Shown in pieces: positions 44,387-55,322 of a stretch of 64,000 bases of DNA. A program made the translations under genes and the position numbers. The DNA is taken from assembly GCA_965153355.1 (NCBI GenBank), contig OZ231126.1, positions 14,942,001-15,006,000 of the forward strand, in the 5' to 3' direction. The notes beneath the pieces are model-generated. The model was not told the DNA's origin, searched no databases, and saw nothing but the letters and a program-made list of their open reading frames with translations. Position 1 is the stretch's first letter, and every line of letters begins with the position of its first letter. This stretch comes from Flaccisagitta enflata (Eukaryota; Chaetognatha; Sagittoidea; Aphragmophora).

Positions 44387-44996
44387 GATTTATCCTCAAA
44401 GTTTGTCGTTAACGCAGGAAAATGAAGATCCCAGTAAGGCTAATGTTCTTGATATGGAGGTTAGCATCGCAAACTCTATTTGCACTACAAAGGTTTATTG
44501 CAAGACTGATCATTTCCCCTTTGAAGTCATCTCTTTTCCCTTCCTTGAAAGCAACATTGATAATGGTTTATGCTATCGAGTTTTTTACAGTCAGGTCATT
44601 CGATTCCAAAGACTATGCTCCAACTGCCGTGATTTTGAGACAAGGACTAGATATTTAGGTATTGCTCTGAATGGACGTGGTTACGATATCTCTCGACTTG
44701 AAAAGGAATTTTGTAAAGCTGTAAGGAAGTATATCTCTGAGTTCCAAAAGTGGTCTCTTCCTCTTGATTTCAATGCCTGGTTCAAACGCATAATGAATGA
44801 ACGCCGTGACAGTCAGTCTGCTTCAGATGTCTCTATGTCCTCCCAGCCTGTATCCGGTCAATCTGCCTCGCCTGTTCCTGTGTCCTCCCAGCCTGCACCT
44901 AGCCAATCTGCCTCGTCTGTCCCTATATCCTTCTCACAGCCTGTACCTGGTTTTGGCACGCGAAATGGTATTTTGAGTTACTTGAGTCAACCTTAG
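44387..44996 (+). pseudogene. Reverse transcriptase, 3' part (thumb and C-terminal tail)
   Basis: Continues the interrupted RT: SLSLTQENEDPSKANVLDME (the LxxLDM segment after the catalytic loop), KVYCKTDHFPFEVISFPF (a YRKPTDxxxY-like block), CYRVFYSQVIRFQRLC and KYISEFQKWSLPLDFNAWF. The end is a degenerate Ser/Gln/Pro repeat (three SQPxxxQSAS units) and stop TAG at 44994. Downstream, TACTATTTACATAG occurs three times (45021, 45067, 45546) in what may be the element's 3' tail. Confidence 0.65.
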
Positions 44997-45316
44997 AGTG
45001 CTTGCTTTAAGCATGGTGGACTATTTACATAGCCTCAATGAATCTAGCATTTGGCAACTTTTGCTTGCGTACTATTTACATAGACTTAAGCATTTGTTGC
45101 ATACTCTTTTGTTTGACTTACTATAGGTAATTCACCGGTGGCTCTTGTGACTTTCACAGGTTTGAAGATTTTTGATTTTTGTTTTTAAAAATTTTTACAA
45201 AATTTTTGAATTTTGAAAAATCTGAAAAAAAATTTGATTTTAAAATTTTACAATTTTACAATTTTACAAATTTTTTAAAAGGTTTAGTTTTTTGATTCAA
45301 AGATTTTATTATTTTT

Positions 45317-45406
45317 TGAATTTTGAATTTTGAATTTTGAATTTTGAATTTTGAATTTTGAATTTTGAATTTTGAATTTTGAATTTTGAATTTTGAATTT
45401 TGAATT
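45317..45406. repeat. (TTTTGAA)n heptanucleotide repeat
   Basis: About 13 perfect units inside an A/T-rich stretch (45170-45500). Confidence 0.95.
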
Positions 45407-45599
45407 TAAAATTGTTTTTGAAATTTGAGTTTTTTAAAAATTCAAATTTCAAGTTCTGAAATTTAAGTTTTTGAAAAATTTTTGATTATAAATTCTAATT
45501 AAGATATGGTTTTTAAGGAAAAAACTTATCCCAATCCAATTTTCTGTACTATTTACATAGCCTTTAAGTTGGTTTGGTATAAGACACTTTCATTCTACT

Positions 45600-46060
45600 C
45601 CTGATCTTAATTTTTCTCCCAACCTACCCCTACCTTACGCCCACCCTCCTACCCCTACCTTCTGCCTACCCTCCTACCTCTACCTCCCACCCACTCTACT
45701 ACCACTACTTTCAACCTAACCCTACCTCCTACTACCTACCTACTCCTACCTCACCCTCTTCCTACCTACCTCCCACCCACCCCTACCTACCTTCCTAGCC
45801 ATACCACCTACCTATCCCTACCACCAGCCTACCCTTGACCACCCACCCTACCTCCTACCTACCCCTACCTCCTACTTACCCCACTTACCACCTTTTGTCA
45901 TTTTGTCACATACCCCTCACCTTCTTTGACCACCAGCTTCTTTGACCTTTTGTTTTTATTTTCAACTGTCCTCACCTGTACCTCTGGCAACTGAAGCCCT
46001 CTTGATCACCTGACCTATCCTCTTCCTTACCCTCACCGTTCCTTACCTTTCCTATCAACA
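45600..46060. repeat. Low-complexity (CCTACC)n-like tract
   Basis: Diverged CCTACCCCTACCTCC units; no coding support. Confidence 0.8.
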
Positions 46061-46473
46061 CTGTCATTTCATTACACTGCTTCTTCTCCACCACAACTTT
46101 TATCAAACTTTTTATGATTTATTCTCCTATTTTCCTATTATCTCCACTATATTTGGTATGGGTAATAGCAAGGGTGATGGGAAGCCTCTAAACCCGCCAA
46201 GACCATGTGTTGACTTTAAGCACAAGTCTTGCCTGGTCCACAGTCCAGGTTTACTTATCCACTGATAGTCGGAGATACTTTTTACTATCTATATCTTTTG
46301 CTGTTAGTTGAATTAAATGATTAAGTCTTTTAACATCTGATATACAAACAGAGACAAACAGAAAGGAGCAAACAGAGATAGAGAGTGACCGAGAGCTACA
46401 AAGAGAGACTAAGGCTGACAGACAGATAGACGGACAGAGAACCAAAGTTTGAGAATTGCTGTAATGTCTTGTC

Positions 46474-46606
46474 CTTTTTTTGATTCTATGAGAGGCTTTG
46501 TCCGTCCGTCGGTCTGTTGTTCCGTCGGTAATGATCGAGATAGAAAGTGCGCACATTTCCGCCCCTGCCCACCTGTCCGCGACTGGCAATGTATTCGGCC
46601 TTGTTT
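46474..46606 (+). repeat. MITE-1 copy (5'-truncated)
   Basis: AGAGGCTTTGTCCGTCCGTC, CCCCTGCCCACCTGTCCGC, ATTCGGCCTTGTTT; the hairpin end is missing. Confidence 0.7.
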
Positions 46607-47852
46607 CTTTTGTTTTGCTTAACGCATTTCTACTCTGAGAATAGACAACGCCACGAGTTGCGCATTGAAACGCAAACAATGGCACGAGTAGCAAAAAGCT
46701 CAATTTCGCTGTGGGGATTCGCGTCTCCTGCTGCGGATCCATCACCAGTTCTATTTAGCTTACGTATTCCCTACTTTCCTGTTCTGCATCTGTCTAAACT
46801 GAATCTCATTTCCCAGTTCCTAATCAAAACATGGCCCTGACATTTTTTCCTTTACCGTCATCCGAACAGGTTTTTCCATAACTTTCTTCAGAATTAGAAG
46901 ATTTAATGCCAGACAAAACATTTGTTTTTTTAATTTTTGTAAACGAACGGCCTGTTTTCTTCATTTCTTTTAGTGGGACATTATGATTCAGTTTTGGTTC
47001 TTAAAAACTGACCGTCCTCTGCGTTTTCACCTTTGCTAGCTAATTGATGATAAACATCGACGTTACAACTTTATGCAAATGAGGTTTCTGCTCAAGGCCA
47101 AACTAAACAGCGATAGCCCTACTATTTGTTTTACGCTCTTATCTTGTTATCTCATGTGGTCTTGAGCAAAAAACTCAATAAATCAGTCAAATATAAAGGC
47201 AAATAGTAATTATATTCGACGCATTACAAATGTTAGAATAAGTATCACTGCATGAGATAATGTACATGATTGGCACTTCCCACACACGCAAGAACGCGCC
47301 TGAATTAGGGGCGTCGTTTCTATGTCCTTGTGTGCTCTGACATTTATGATGTCTCTACGATTTCATTTAAGCGTCAATAGTTCCGTCATCGCGCAAGCGG
47401 GTTATATGTGATGCCCATGGAGGGATTTTTTTTTAAATGTTGGGAAATGCACAAAAAATATTGAGCGCATGAATTTATGGTATGATACCATGAGCATTTA
47501 AATGTCTCCGACAGCAGCTGTCTTCTGCTCGATTCGAGGAGTTATCCTGAACTGAAGATTCCTGTGCAAGAAATTGGTTATCTTTGATTGACTGATATTT
47601 GATATTTGGTAATTCATGACACTCTGCGCTCGTCAGATTTCTGTATTACTATGCATGTACTCATGAGTGATTTGGAAAAAAAAATATTGTTGCTTCAATC
47701 TCACCATAATTCATTCATTCATTCATTCATTCATTCATTCATTAATTCATTCATTCATTCGTTCATTCTCTAAAACTACCACGAAGATAAGCATATCTCT
47801 GCTAGAACAATAGTCATCCCACATTTAGCTCCATATTTGTCTCCATACTTTT
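46607..47852. other. No recognised gene; (ATTC)n at 47703-47767
   Basis: A minus-strand frame from 46745 starts with a signal-like helix (KLSFLLLVPLFAFQC) but runs into the MITE-1 copy without a donor. Otherwise unique AT-rich sequence. Confidence 0.4.
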
Positions 47853-47971
47853 AGTCACGAACTGGCTGTGTCAGTCGGTCCGTCCGGAACAAAAAAAAAT
47901 GTTAGCGTTTTTTTCACTATTCCCCTCTACCTACCCGTCCGCGACTGGGAGGGAGTATATACGGCCTTGTT
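47853..47971 (+). repeat. MITE-1 copy (short)
   Basis: AGTCACGAACTGGCTGTGTC start, CTACCCGTCCGCGACTGGGA, ATACGGCCTTGTT end. Confidence 0.7.
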
Positions 47972-48292
47972 ATGGCGATATTGAAGTAACAAACATTTTT
48001 ATTTTTCTGCAAATTGCTCATGACTACATACACAGTAATGCAGAAATCCAACAATCACGGAAACACGCTTGCAGGTGAAAGATAAGGCGCGTTTCTAGTC
48101 ACAGACAATCCCTTTTTTAACGGGCCACTTGGTCGCTTGATATGTTTGTTCGCACGCACCGCTCACTCCACTCGCTTGCTTCACAGCGCTCCGCTTTGCT
48201 GCGCTCGCTTCGTTCGGCATGATCTTAGCAGGTGTGAACGAACAATAATATTCTTAGTCAATCTTAGAATGCAAAAAATGCTCGAAATTCAG

Positions 48293-48364
48293 AAATAGAC
48301 GTACCGACGGACCGACAGACATACCGGCTGACACAGCAAGGTGAAGAGTCGCGTGTCCGCGACT
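48293..48364 (-). repeat. MITE-1 fragment
   Basis: GTACCGACGGACCGACAGAC and CGCGTGTCCGCGACTAAAAA; the CCGGCCTTGTT end is missing. Confidence 0.6.
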
Positions 48365-48610
48365 AAAAACAACTTCGTCTAATGTCGACTGTCTGGATTA
48401 GACGACATGAGGCATAGGAACTATGTCAGATTTTGGTATAAGAACAAGACAAGAAATGGACGTTTACGGAAAAAGCAGGTTAGGGGCTGAGGTTGGACGA
48501 TAAAAAAGGAAAGGAAGGGAAGGCAGTAGAAAGGAAAGACGGCATAAAAAGAATGGACGGAAGGAGAGAAATAAGAGAAAAAGTCAATAAGGACAGACGT
48601 TTTTTACCTG

Positions 48611-48778
48611 ATGTTCTTCAAATGGGCCCTCACTTCTTACATCGTGCCCGAGATCGTGAAAATCTCCAGCGTCTTAGCGACGGCACTTTATGTTGTCCTT
48701 CACGGTCCATCGATCCGACTCCCGAACACGTTCCGCTTGAAAACGGTGCAGCCGTTACTCGCGTTCATGATGTCCTAA
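48611..48778 (+). other. Possible membrane-segment exon
   Basis: A frame with GC-rich third positions reads MFFKWALTSYIVPEIVKISS then VLATALYVVLHGPSIRLP, a plausible membrane helix, ending at TAA. The upstream AG (48596) has a poor pyrimidine tract. The other strand also offers a short open exon (GACATCATGAACGCG...), so strand and reality are uncertain. Confidence 0.2.
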
Positions 48779-48831
48779 GCAGAATGACGCGCTTAAAACG
48801 AATTCTTTTGATTCAAATTCTCTTTCCCTCT

Positions 48832-48836
<5 letters not shown>

Positions 48837-48921
<85 letters not shown>
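48837..48921. repeat. (CT)n microsatellite
   Basis: Uninterrupted CT. Confidence 0.95.
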
Positions 48922-48925
<4 letters not shown>

Positions 48926-49385
48926 CATCAATGACAATGTTCATTACATCTCTCACTGACATTGAGGTTTCCAAAAACGGCGTATTGAAGGATGGTTCGA
49001 AGTGATGCGACCTCTGCATCTCCGCCGACGCGACTTTAAGATGTCATTGTCGCTTTGGGCAAAGGGCGCGGGCTCGCGGTTTCGCATCCCAGCCAATATT
49101 GATGGATAGTCCCCGGTCATCGGGCCCGTGGCGGCTGTCTGTGGTATGAAAAGCTTCGATGCATAATTCCGTTTCATCGACGTATGGGAGCGTAGAGGAC
49201 GTTTCGTCTAGAGCCGTTGCTGAACACACGGATATCGTGTCGCTGCAGTCGTCGTCAAGATCTTTAAAGCGATTGTTTTGAATTTAGAATTAAAATACAG
49301 TTTCTTGTTTCAAACTAACGTTAGAACATCTTACTAGGCTATTTGCATAAGATCAGAGGTCCTACCAATCATCAACGTATGAAAG

Positions 49386-49546
49386 TACATTTTTTTCTTT
49401 TATAAGAACCTAGTTTATAAGAACATCAAGGCTTCAAATCGCTTCAAAATTAAGAAAATTGTAGTTATTTCATAATATTAGTATCTATCTTTATCTCTTT
49501 TGAAGGCTTCAGCCAAAAAATGACGTTCTTATTTAAAAAAATGTGC
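49386..49546. mobile_element. Family 3 TIR element, short
   Basis: TACATTTTTTTCTTTTATAA then GAACCTAG, and the right-hand inverse GACGTTCTTATTTAAAAAAA then TGTGCA. The interior GTTTATAAGAACATCAAGGC and GGCTTCAGCCAAAAAATGAC match the 40056 element. Confidence 0.55.
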
Positions 49547-50671
49547 ATAGATCCTCTCATATACAGCAAAACAGACAATTAGATAATCGTCCGGTATAAA
49601 TAATTTAGTATAAGCGACATAAAAATTATTAGAAATATTCCGTTATGTCTGGATTATAAAGAAAATCATCATTTCCTTTTTGTTTCCTGTCTGTCAGTCA
49701 CATCAGTCGGTCGAAATTTCATATCATGATTGGAGTAAATGTGCAATATTTTTGATGCGCGACCAACCCTTTCACTGACCGTCCATTTCTCAACGCGTTG
49801 CCGTTCTACATTAAGTCAGCTTCGCCGCCCGTGCCGAATAGCGTTCCACGATCGCTCGAAGTGAAAAGAAAAAAAAAATATGCTGAATCTTGACTGATTC
49901 GGAAAAATTTGTTCAACCTAAGGACAGAAACACTCAACGCCAAAAATGTAACGGTTTCCTGCAGATGCGTTAACATTTCATACCGTAACCTAGTATTTCT
50001 ACCTCGTAAAATATTTGATTGTTGTGTCTATCTTAGGGCCACATTTACCGTTATGGAAGGCCAAAACTGCGATCATCGCTCTTTTTTCGGTGGATACGGC
50101 TCTTGCCTTCGGTTTCGAAGGTCGCGGGAACAATCCCCGTCGCGTCTGCGTCCCCTGCTCAGACATAGCATAACTATATTTGCTAGTTAGCTAGTTAGCG
50201 TGTTTTTATGATTACCGTTGAAGCTGACAACACATTGACATGATATCGACAGGAGTCTTACACAAAATGATCCAGTGGCATGGCCCAATGTGGTAGATCG
50301 CATGGCCTCTCTGCAAATCAGATGCCGATTTATGCTTATCAAGCCCGGGTAGGCTCCCCCGGTTAACAACAACAAAAACGTTCGACCTGCTTAGAAGTAA
50401 ACCATTCAATAGCAAATAATGTAAACTTCTGTCTGCCTTATACGGTCAACCATGACAATGTAAACACAGCGTCATGTCGCTAAGTAACGAGCTGAACACA
50501 AACCCTGGAAACACTCACAAACCAAAGGCGCTTACCCGCGTCGAGACCGTAGGCTCTAGATTTTGCTAGGAATTTTTTTTTTTAGGAAAATCCGATTTTG
50601 GGAATAAAGCTTTTTGGTAAGTTAGCACTTTCATTTTAAATAATACGACTTGATAACCTGTAAAGAGTTGA
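49547..50671. other. No recognised gene
   Basis: Short frames (93 codons from 49909 plus; 67 codons at 50212-50415 minus) have no splice or homology support. Confidence 0.4.
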
Positions 50672-50801
50672 AGTCGCTTTCATGTGACTGAGTAGGCTCG
50701 TTTCGACTGTTTGTTATTTTTTTCGTCACATGCGTTCGTTTGATTCATAGTATATGATATTCATTTATTTATAGCGTTTACGTGTTACACGGCCTTGTTT
50801 T
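50672..50801 (+). repeat. MITE-1 copy in the 5' flank of the cationic-peptide gene
   Basis: AGTCGCTTTCATGTGACT start, TTACACGGCCTTGTTTT end; no GTCCG tandem. It ends 22 bases before the ATG. Confidence 0.6.
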
Positions 50802-50823
50802 GTATCCAACAAGTGAAACAGTC

Positions 50824-50890
50824 ATGTCTTACAAAACCCTGCTGTTCCTTGTGGCGTTGTTCGGAATGGAAGCCATGGCCCAAAATTACG
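50824..50890 (+). CDS. Cationic precursor exon 1 (signal peptide)
   Basis: ATG at 50824; donor G/GTGAGAAATG, ten bases before a (GA)n tract. Confidence 0.75.
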
Positions 50891-50896
50891 GTGAGA

Positions 50897-50984
<88 letters not shown>

Positions 50985-51348
50985 ACAAGTACCAACAGAT
51001 GCGGACAGAAACATATGACGGGGCAGATTGTGGGTATGGTGTTGTATTCCTGTTGTATCCCTTTCAATTCAGAGGACGTTGATTTGATTCAACAAAACGA
51101 TGAAACCAAATCAGTTGCCGATCAAGAAAACGCAAGTCAGAACGACATTACAGGTGTGAGAATCAATGGCTGACTCGGCGTGTCAGTCTGTCTGTGTCTG
51201 TAAGCGTGTTAGTGGTAATGACAGACGAACACGTAGGTAAGTTGTTTGATAGGATGTATATTTTTTCTTGCAGTCTCCCAACAACCCGAAGAAGCAGCTG
51301 AAGGAAGTATCGAAGTACCTCACGAAAAAGAAGTCGCAGGTGACGTGC

Positions 51349-51419
<71 letters not shown>

Positions 51420-53001
51420 TTAGTACGTGTACTTGTGCAATATTTAAGATATATCAGCGACCTACCAAAAAGATGATACAGGGTGATTTTTTTCAAGTGG
51501 GGGAAAGTATTAAGACATCAAATTTTTATTTTTCAATTTGAAGATAAACCAAAGTTAGTTTATACTTGCAAACTATTTGACATTTGATATTCAAGAAAGA
51601 AAAAATATTTTTGACCAGTTTTGAATTCAATTTAGCATAGTTGACCATTTTCAATCCATTAAGTTCATATCATTTTTTTTACAATATTGAATTTTTGAAT
51701 TATGCACAAAAAAAACTTATTTTGGTCAAAAAGTTGAATGTCAGTTTACTTTTATCACTAATTTGGATATTTTAACTCTGGTTTTTATTCAAAACAGTTT
51801 TTTACTAAAATTTTGTAATTTCAGCTTCATCCATATAAGTCATGGTGTACAGGAACAGGAAATTTTGGTTACATTTTACTTTTTGCTTATGGTATAGATT
51901 TATAATAAAAAGATATCATTGGCATATCAGATAAGTATTTTTGATATAAGGTATAAGATGTTTTAACAATATTCTTAAACCCAGAATATTAACTGTGGTT
52001 TCATAATGATCAGAAAAAAAAGTTGAATGTTTGAATTCCTTAGAAAAATAGTAAATAAAATTTCAAAACATTGTTAGGTGAAATTACATCACAGCCTCAG
52101 TAGAGAAAATTTTGCATTTCTAAGAACATGGCCCTTTTCTTAAATGCTTTTAAAAAGAGGCTATGTTTTTGAAAATGCAAATTTCTTTATTTTTATGCAA
52201 TAATATAATTTCACCTAACAGGAGTGAGATGACAAAGAATAATTTTCTTTAAAAAATCTTCTTTTTTCTACCCTTTTTCAATACATCATGTGCATCAAAT
52301 CTGTATTTCAGAGATCATCTATGCAAAAATTTATTGTTCAACACTTAAAAAATATTTTTTTCTAAAAAAAAATTATAAAAAGATAATATTAAAAAATATC
52401 TAAAAAATTGTAATGACGCATGAAATTTCTTCTTCCCGTACACTGCGTCATAAGCAATTTCATAAAAAAAACATTGATTTTCCTGAAATTTTGGGTTTGA
52501 TAAAAATATAAACAAAATTTGCCAAAAATATTTTTTCTTTCTTGAAAAGTAAATGTCAAGTAGTTTGCAACTATAAACTAATTTTGGTTCATCCTGAAAT
52601 GTCATAACTAGAATTTGATGCCTTAATACTTTCCCCCACTTGAGAAAAATCACCCTGTATTTGAGAATCTATCAGATAACTTCTTTCTCAATTTTTTAGA
52701 GAGAGCGGCGGCGTTTTTCGGACGGAGGAAAGTCGGTAATCGTAGAAGATTCAAGAAACGCTGCAGAGGCCGCCGCTGTAGACGTCCAAACAAACGCTGC
52801 AGAGGCATCCGCTGTAGACGTCCCAACAGTGGTAGCAACGGCGGTTTAAATGGCGTATTGGGAAACGCCCTGGGAGTTCTCGATACCGGCGCTCAACTCG
52901 TCAATACGGGCCTCGCTATCCATGATATGGTCAATGGCGCAAACGGAGGTGAAAACGCAGGCCAAGACTACAATCAGCAATACGCCTATTACGGAGAATA
53001 A
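50824..53001 (+). CDS. Secreted cationic Cys-containing peptide precursor, 4 exons, 171 aa
   Basis: Exons 50824-50890, 51073-51153, 51274-51339 and 52700-53001 join in phase 1 throughout with GT-AG sites; AATAAA follows at 53076. Residues 1-19 are a signal peptide (LLFLVALFGMEAMA). Exons 2 and 3 give an acidic pro-region (QQNDETKSVADQ, QQPEEAAEGSIEV). Exon 4 opens with a core (residues 73-114) that holds 21 Lys/Arg and no acidic residue and ends in a tandem duplication, KRCRGRRCRRPN / KRCRGIRCRRPN, giving four Cys as two C-x4-C units. It continues into a Gly/Asn/Gln-rich tail (about 57 residues) ending in QQYAYYGE. Signal, acidic pro-part and cationic end is the layout of arminin-like and other antimicrobial precursors. 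No named family is recognised, so function is inference; a nucleic-acid- or polyanion-binding secreted protein is the alternative. Confidence 0.75.
50900..50982. repeat. (GA)n microsatellite just inside intron 1
   Basis: Uninterrupted GA. Confidence 0.95.
51073..51153 (+). CDS. Cationic precursor exon 2 (acidic)
   Basis: Acceptor TTTCAATTCAG, donor ACAG/GTGTGAG; symmetrical phase 1-1. Confidence 0.7.
51274..51339 (+). CDS. Cationic precursor exon 3 (acidic)
   Basis: Acceptor TTTTTTCTTGCAG, donor GCAG/GTGACG; symmetrical phase 1-1, with a (GT)n tract starting 12 bases into the intron. Confidence 0.7.
51352..51418. repeat. (GT)n microsatellite just inside intron 3
   Basis: Uninterrupted GT. 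Confidence 0.95.
51477..52659. mobile_element. Mariner-like TIR element in intron 3, 1.18 kb
   Basis: TACAGGGTGATTTTTTTCAA at the left and its inverse at 52640-52659. The arms remain alignable for about 150 bp (GTGGGGGAAAGTATTAAG, AACTATTTGACATTTGATAT). TA at each end would be the target duplication of a CAGGGTG-type mariner relative. A/T-rich interior with no transposase. Confidence 0.75.
52700..53001 (+). CDS. Cationic precursor exon 4 (Arg-rich core and tail)
   Basis: Acceptor CAATTTTTTAG at 52699; two further AGs follow at once (AGAGAG) and would drop two or four bases out of frame. Stop TAA at 52999. Confidence 0.7.
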
Positions 53002-53075
53002 AGCAACTAAACGAACACGGCCCGGCTCTAAAGCGTATTTCTTTCTTATGCTGAAATGATACATATTTGCTTATC

Positions 53076-53081
53076 AATAAA
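53076..53081 (+). terminator. Polyadenylation signal AATAAA
   Basis: 75 bases after the stop of the cationic-peptide gene (ATCAATAAATAC). Confidence 0.65.
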
Positions 53082-54960
53082 TACATAATTTCTTTATATC
53101 CGACACGAAATTTCAAGAAAAGTATTATGAAACGTATTATGAAACGTATCATGAAACGTATTTAAAGCATTATGAAACTCTCGAAATTGACATCGCATTA
53201 ATTATTTTTACTGGGATTGATGCAGAAATTCGCGTCGCCTACATTCCGACTTAAGGACTCACTCTCTGATGGGGTAACTTCTCATTAGGCTGATTCCGAG
53301 TTTCGTCATGCGCGCGAGAAACCCTGACTCTCCGCCATTGTAGAAGTGTCATCGCTTCTTCTGCTGAATTGCATAAGGTCACAAAGGTTGGGTGACATAC
53401 CTAACTATCTGGTGTGCCATACTAAACCAATATTTGCCACACCGACTGCCCCTATGGGGTCCAAAACAGGGGTAGAAGGGTCTATTAGGGCCTGTCCCGA
53501 TTCTGTCCCTGCAAGCAAAACGCAATTTTAACCAATCAAAAAATGTCAATGGGGGTCATCCAATAGCTTGTAAGCAATCACTATCAATCCATTGATGTGT
53601 GTAGAAAGTTTGAATTCAATATTTCAACTGTAAGATGACAAAAAATGAATTTGAATTATGATACTCTTCCCCTTTATTTTTCTGTCATTTTTTTCTAAAA
53701 ATGAGTTAGGTAGAAAGTTTTTTTCGTACGCCTATCTTTACTTAAACATTAAGCATTTTTTCTTTTACCATTGTATTAAGGACTAGTTGGAGGACCTTTC
53801 CTCCGATTTTCAAGGATTTTTTCCATTCTATTCAAAAGAAATAAGCATTTTCCTGGAGCGTTACAATTCAGAGGTGCTCCTTGCTGTAGCTGTCACACTT
53901 GTGTCACACTATGATTCATACTATGCCACGGCATAGTAACATAAGTGACGAAAAATTCATCTTCATGATGGGAAAGAAAATCAAATTCTGTACTTGCACC
54001 TAAAATTTCAACTCTTAACTCCAAATCGTTTGGTCACAGTGAAATTTCAAAGATGATCACTACAAAAAAAAGAATTGAATTGTAACGCTCGCCGACCAAG
54101 CTTCGTAGTTAATTCTTTGTTTCCACACAGCGCTTCTCACACAAATGCGTGATGCTTTTAAGTTTTATTTTGGTAAAATTTCACAAAATTCAAATTTGCA
54201 TATCTCAGGAACTATTTGAGTTAGCCCAATGAAATTTTGCATGGTTGGTATCTGGATCAAGAGACTCCTTTGCCTAAATTCTGATGCGACCTAGAGAATG
54301 TTGAGCAGTCCAACCAGACCAACCAGCCTACCAGATAAAAAAATGAAAAAATGGCATAACTTCTAAAATAATTGACCAATCTGGTTGAAATTGTGCATGA
54401 AGCTTCCTTTAAAGATTCCTCGTCACTGGCATAAAAAAGAGCATGGGGAAATTTTTTTTCTTCCAACAGCCCACCCAGCCAGAAATGCTACTTATAGAGA
54501 TTTTTTTAAAAAACTAAAAAAATTCAAAAAAATTTCAGAAACATGATCACACATGTTTGCTTGAACGTTATCAATAAGAATTTTACTGTCATATTGATTT
54601 CGTGATTGTATTTAGCTAAATTTTCTAGTAATAAAACTGCCAACAATATCTATTTAAGCCTAATTTGCATGAAAAATGAGCTTACTTAAGAAAATCCAAG
54701 TATGGATTCATATGTAAGAATAGGTGAGCTACATGATGACATATGGTTTTGTTCAATTTTCAAACATGTGAAATTGACGAATTTCATCCCGTCCACGGTC
54801 GGCTTAGCGTGACACTAGTCATTAGGAATAGGATTTCAAGGGAAATTGTGGTACGCAACTGTTGCTTAGCCGCGAGCACTGCGTTGCACAGGAGTTAAGA
54901 AACATGCGAGTTATAGAGTCTGTGACCTTCCCTAATTTCGAGCAGCTCCGGCAATATTTC
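53082..54960. other. No recognised gene
   Basis: AT-rich sequence with repeat-like composition but no TIRs, tandem units or splice-bounded frames that I could support. A 72-codon minus-strand frame (54895-55113, with RMRCNYGSCIMKDEILPELL) just beyond looks protein-like but is unplaced. Confidence 0.35.
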
Positions 54961-55235
54961 ATCTTTCATGATGCATGAGCCATAATTGCACCGCATTCGC
55001 GTGTCATTGGAATTATTTGGGTCAAAAATGTATCTCGATTTGGGGCGTTTGAGCAATATTTGTGCAGCGGCGTACAAAGCGGCAGCGAGCGGCGCAGGCA
55101 AATGTTGGCTCAAGGCGATCGTTCATTGTCTTCCATCGGGGAAAAAAGTGTGCCATATTTTCGTTTTGACGTCGCTTTCTGTCGCTGTTTCTGTGCATGC
55201 GTTGGTCTGTCTGTCTGTCGCAAACCCTTTCTTCA

Positions 55236-55240
<5 letters not shown>

Positions 55241-55320
<80 letters not shown>
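55241..55320. repeat. (GT)n microsatellite
   Basis: Uninterrupted GT, then GAGC repeats. Confidence 0.95.
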
Positions 55321-55322
<2 letters not shown>

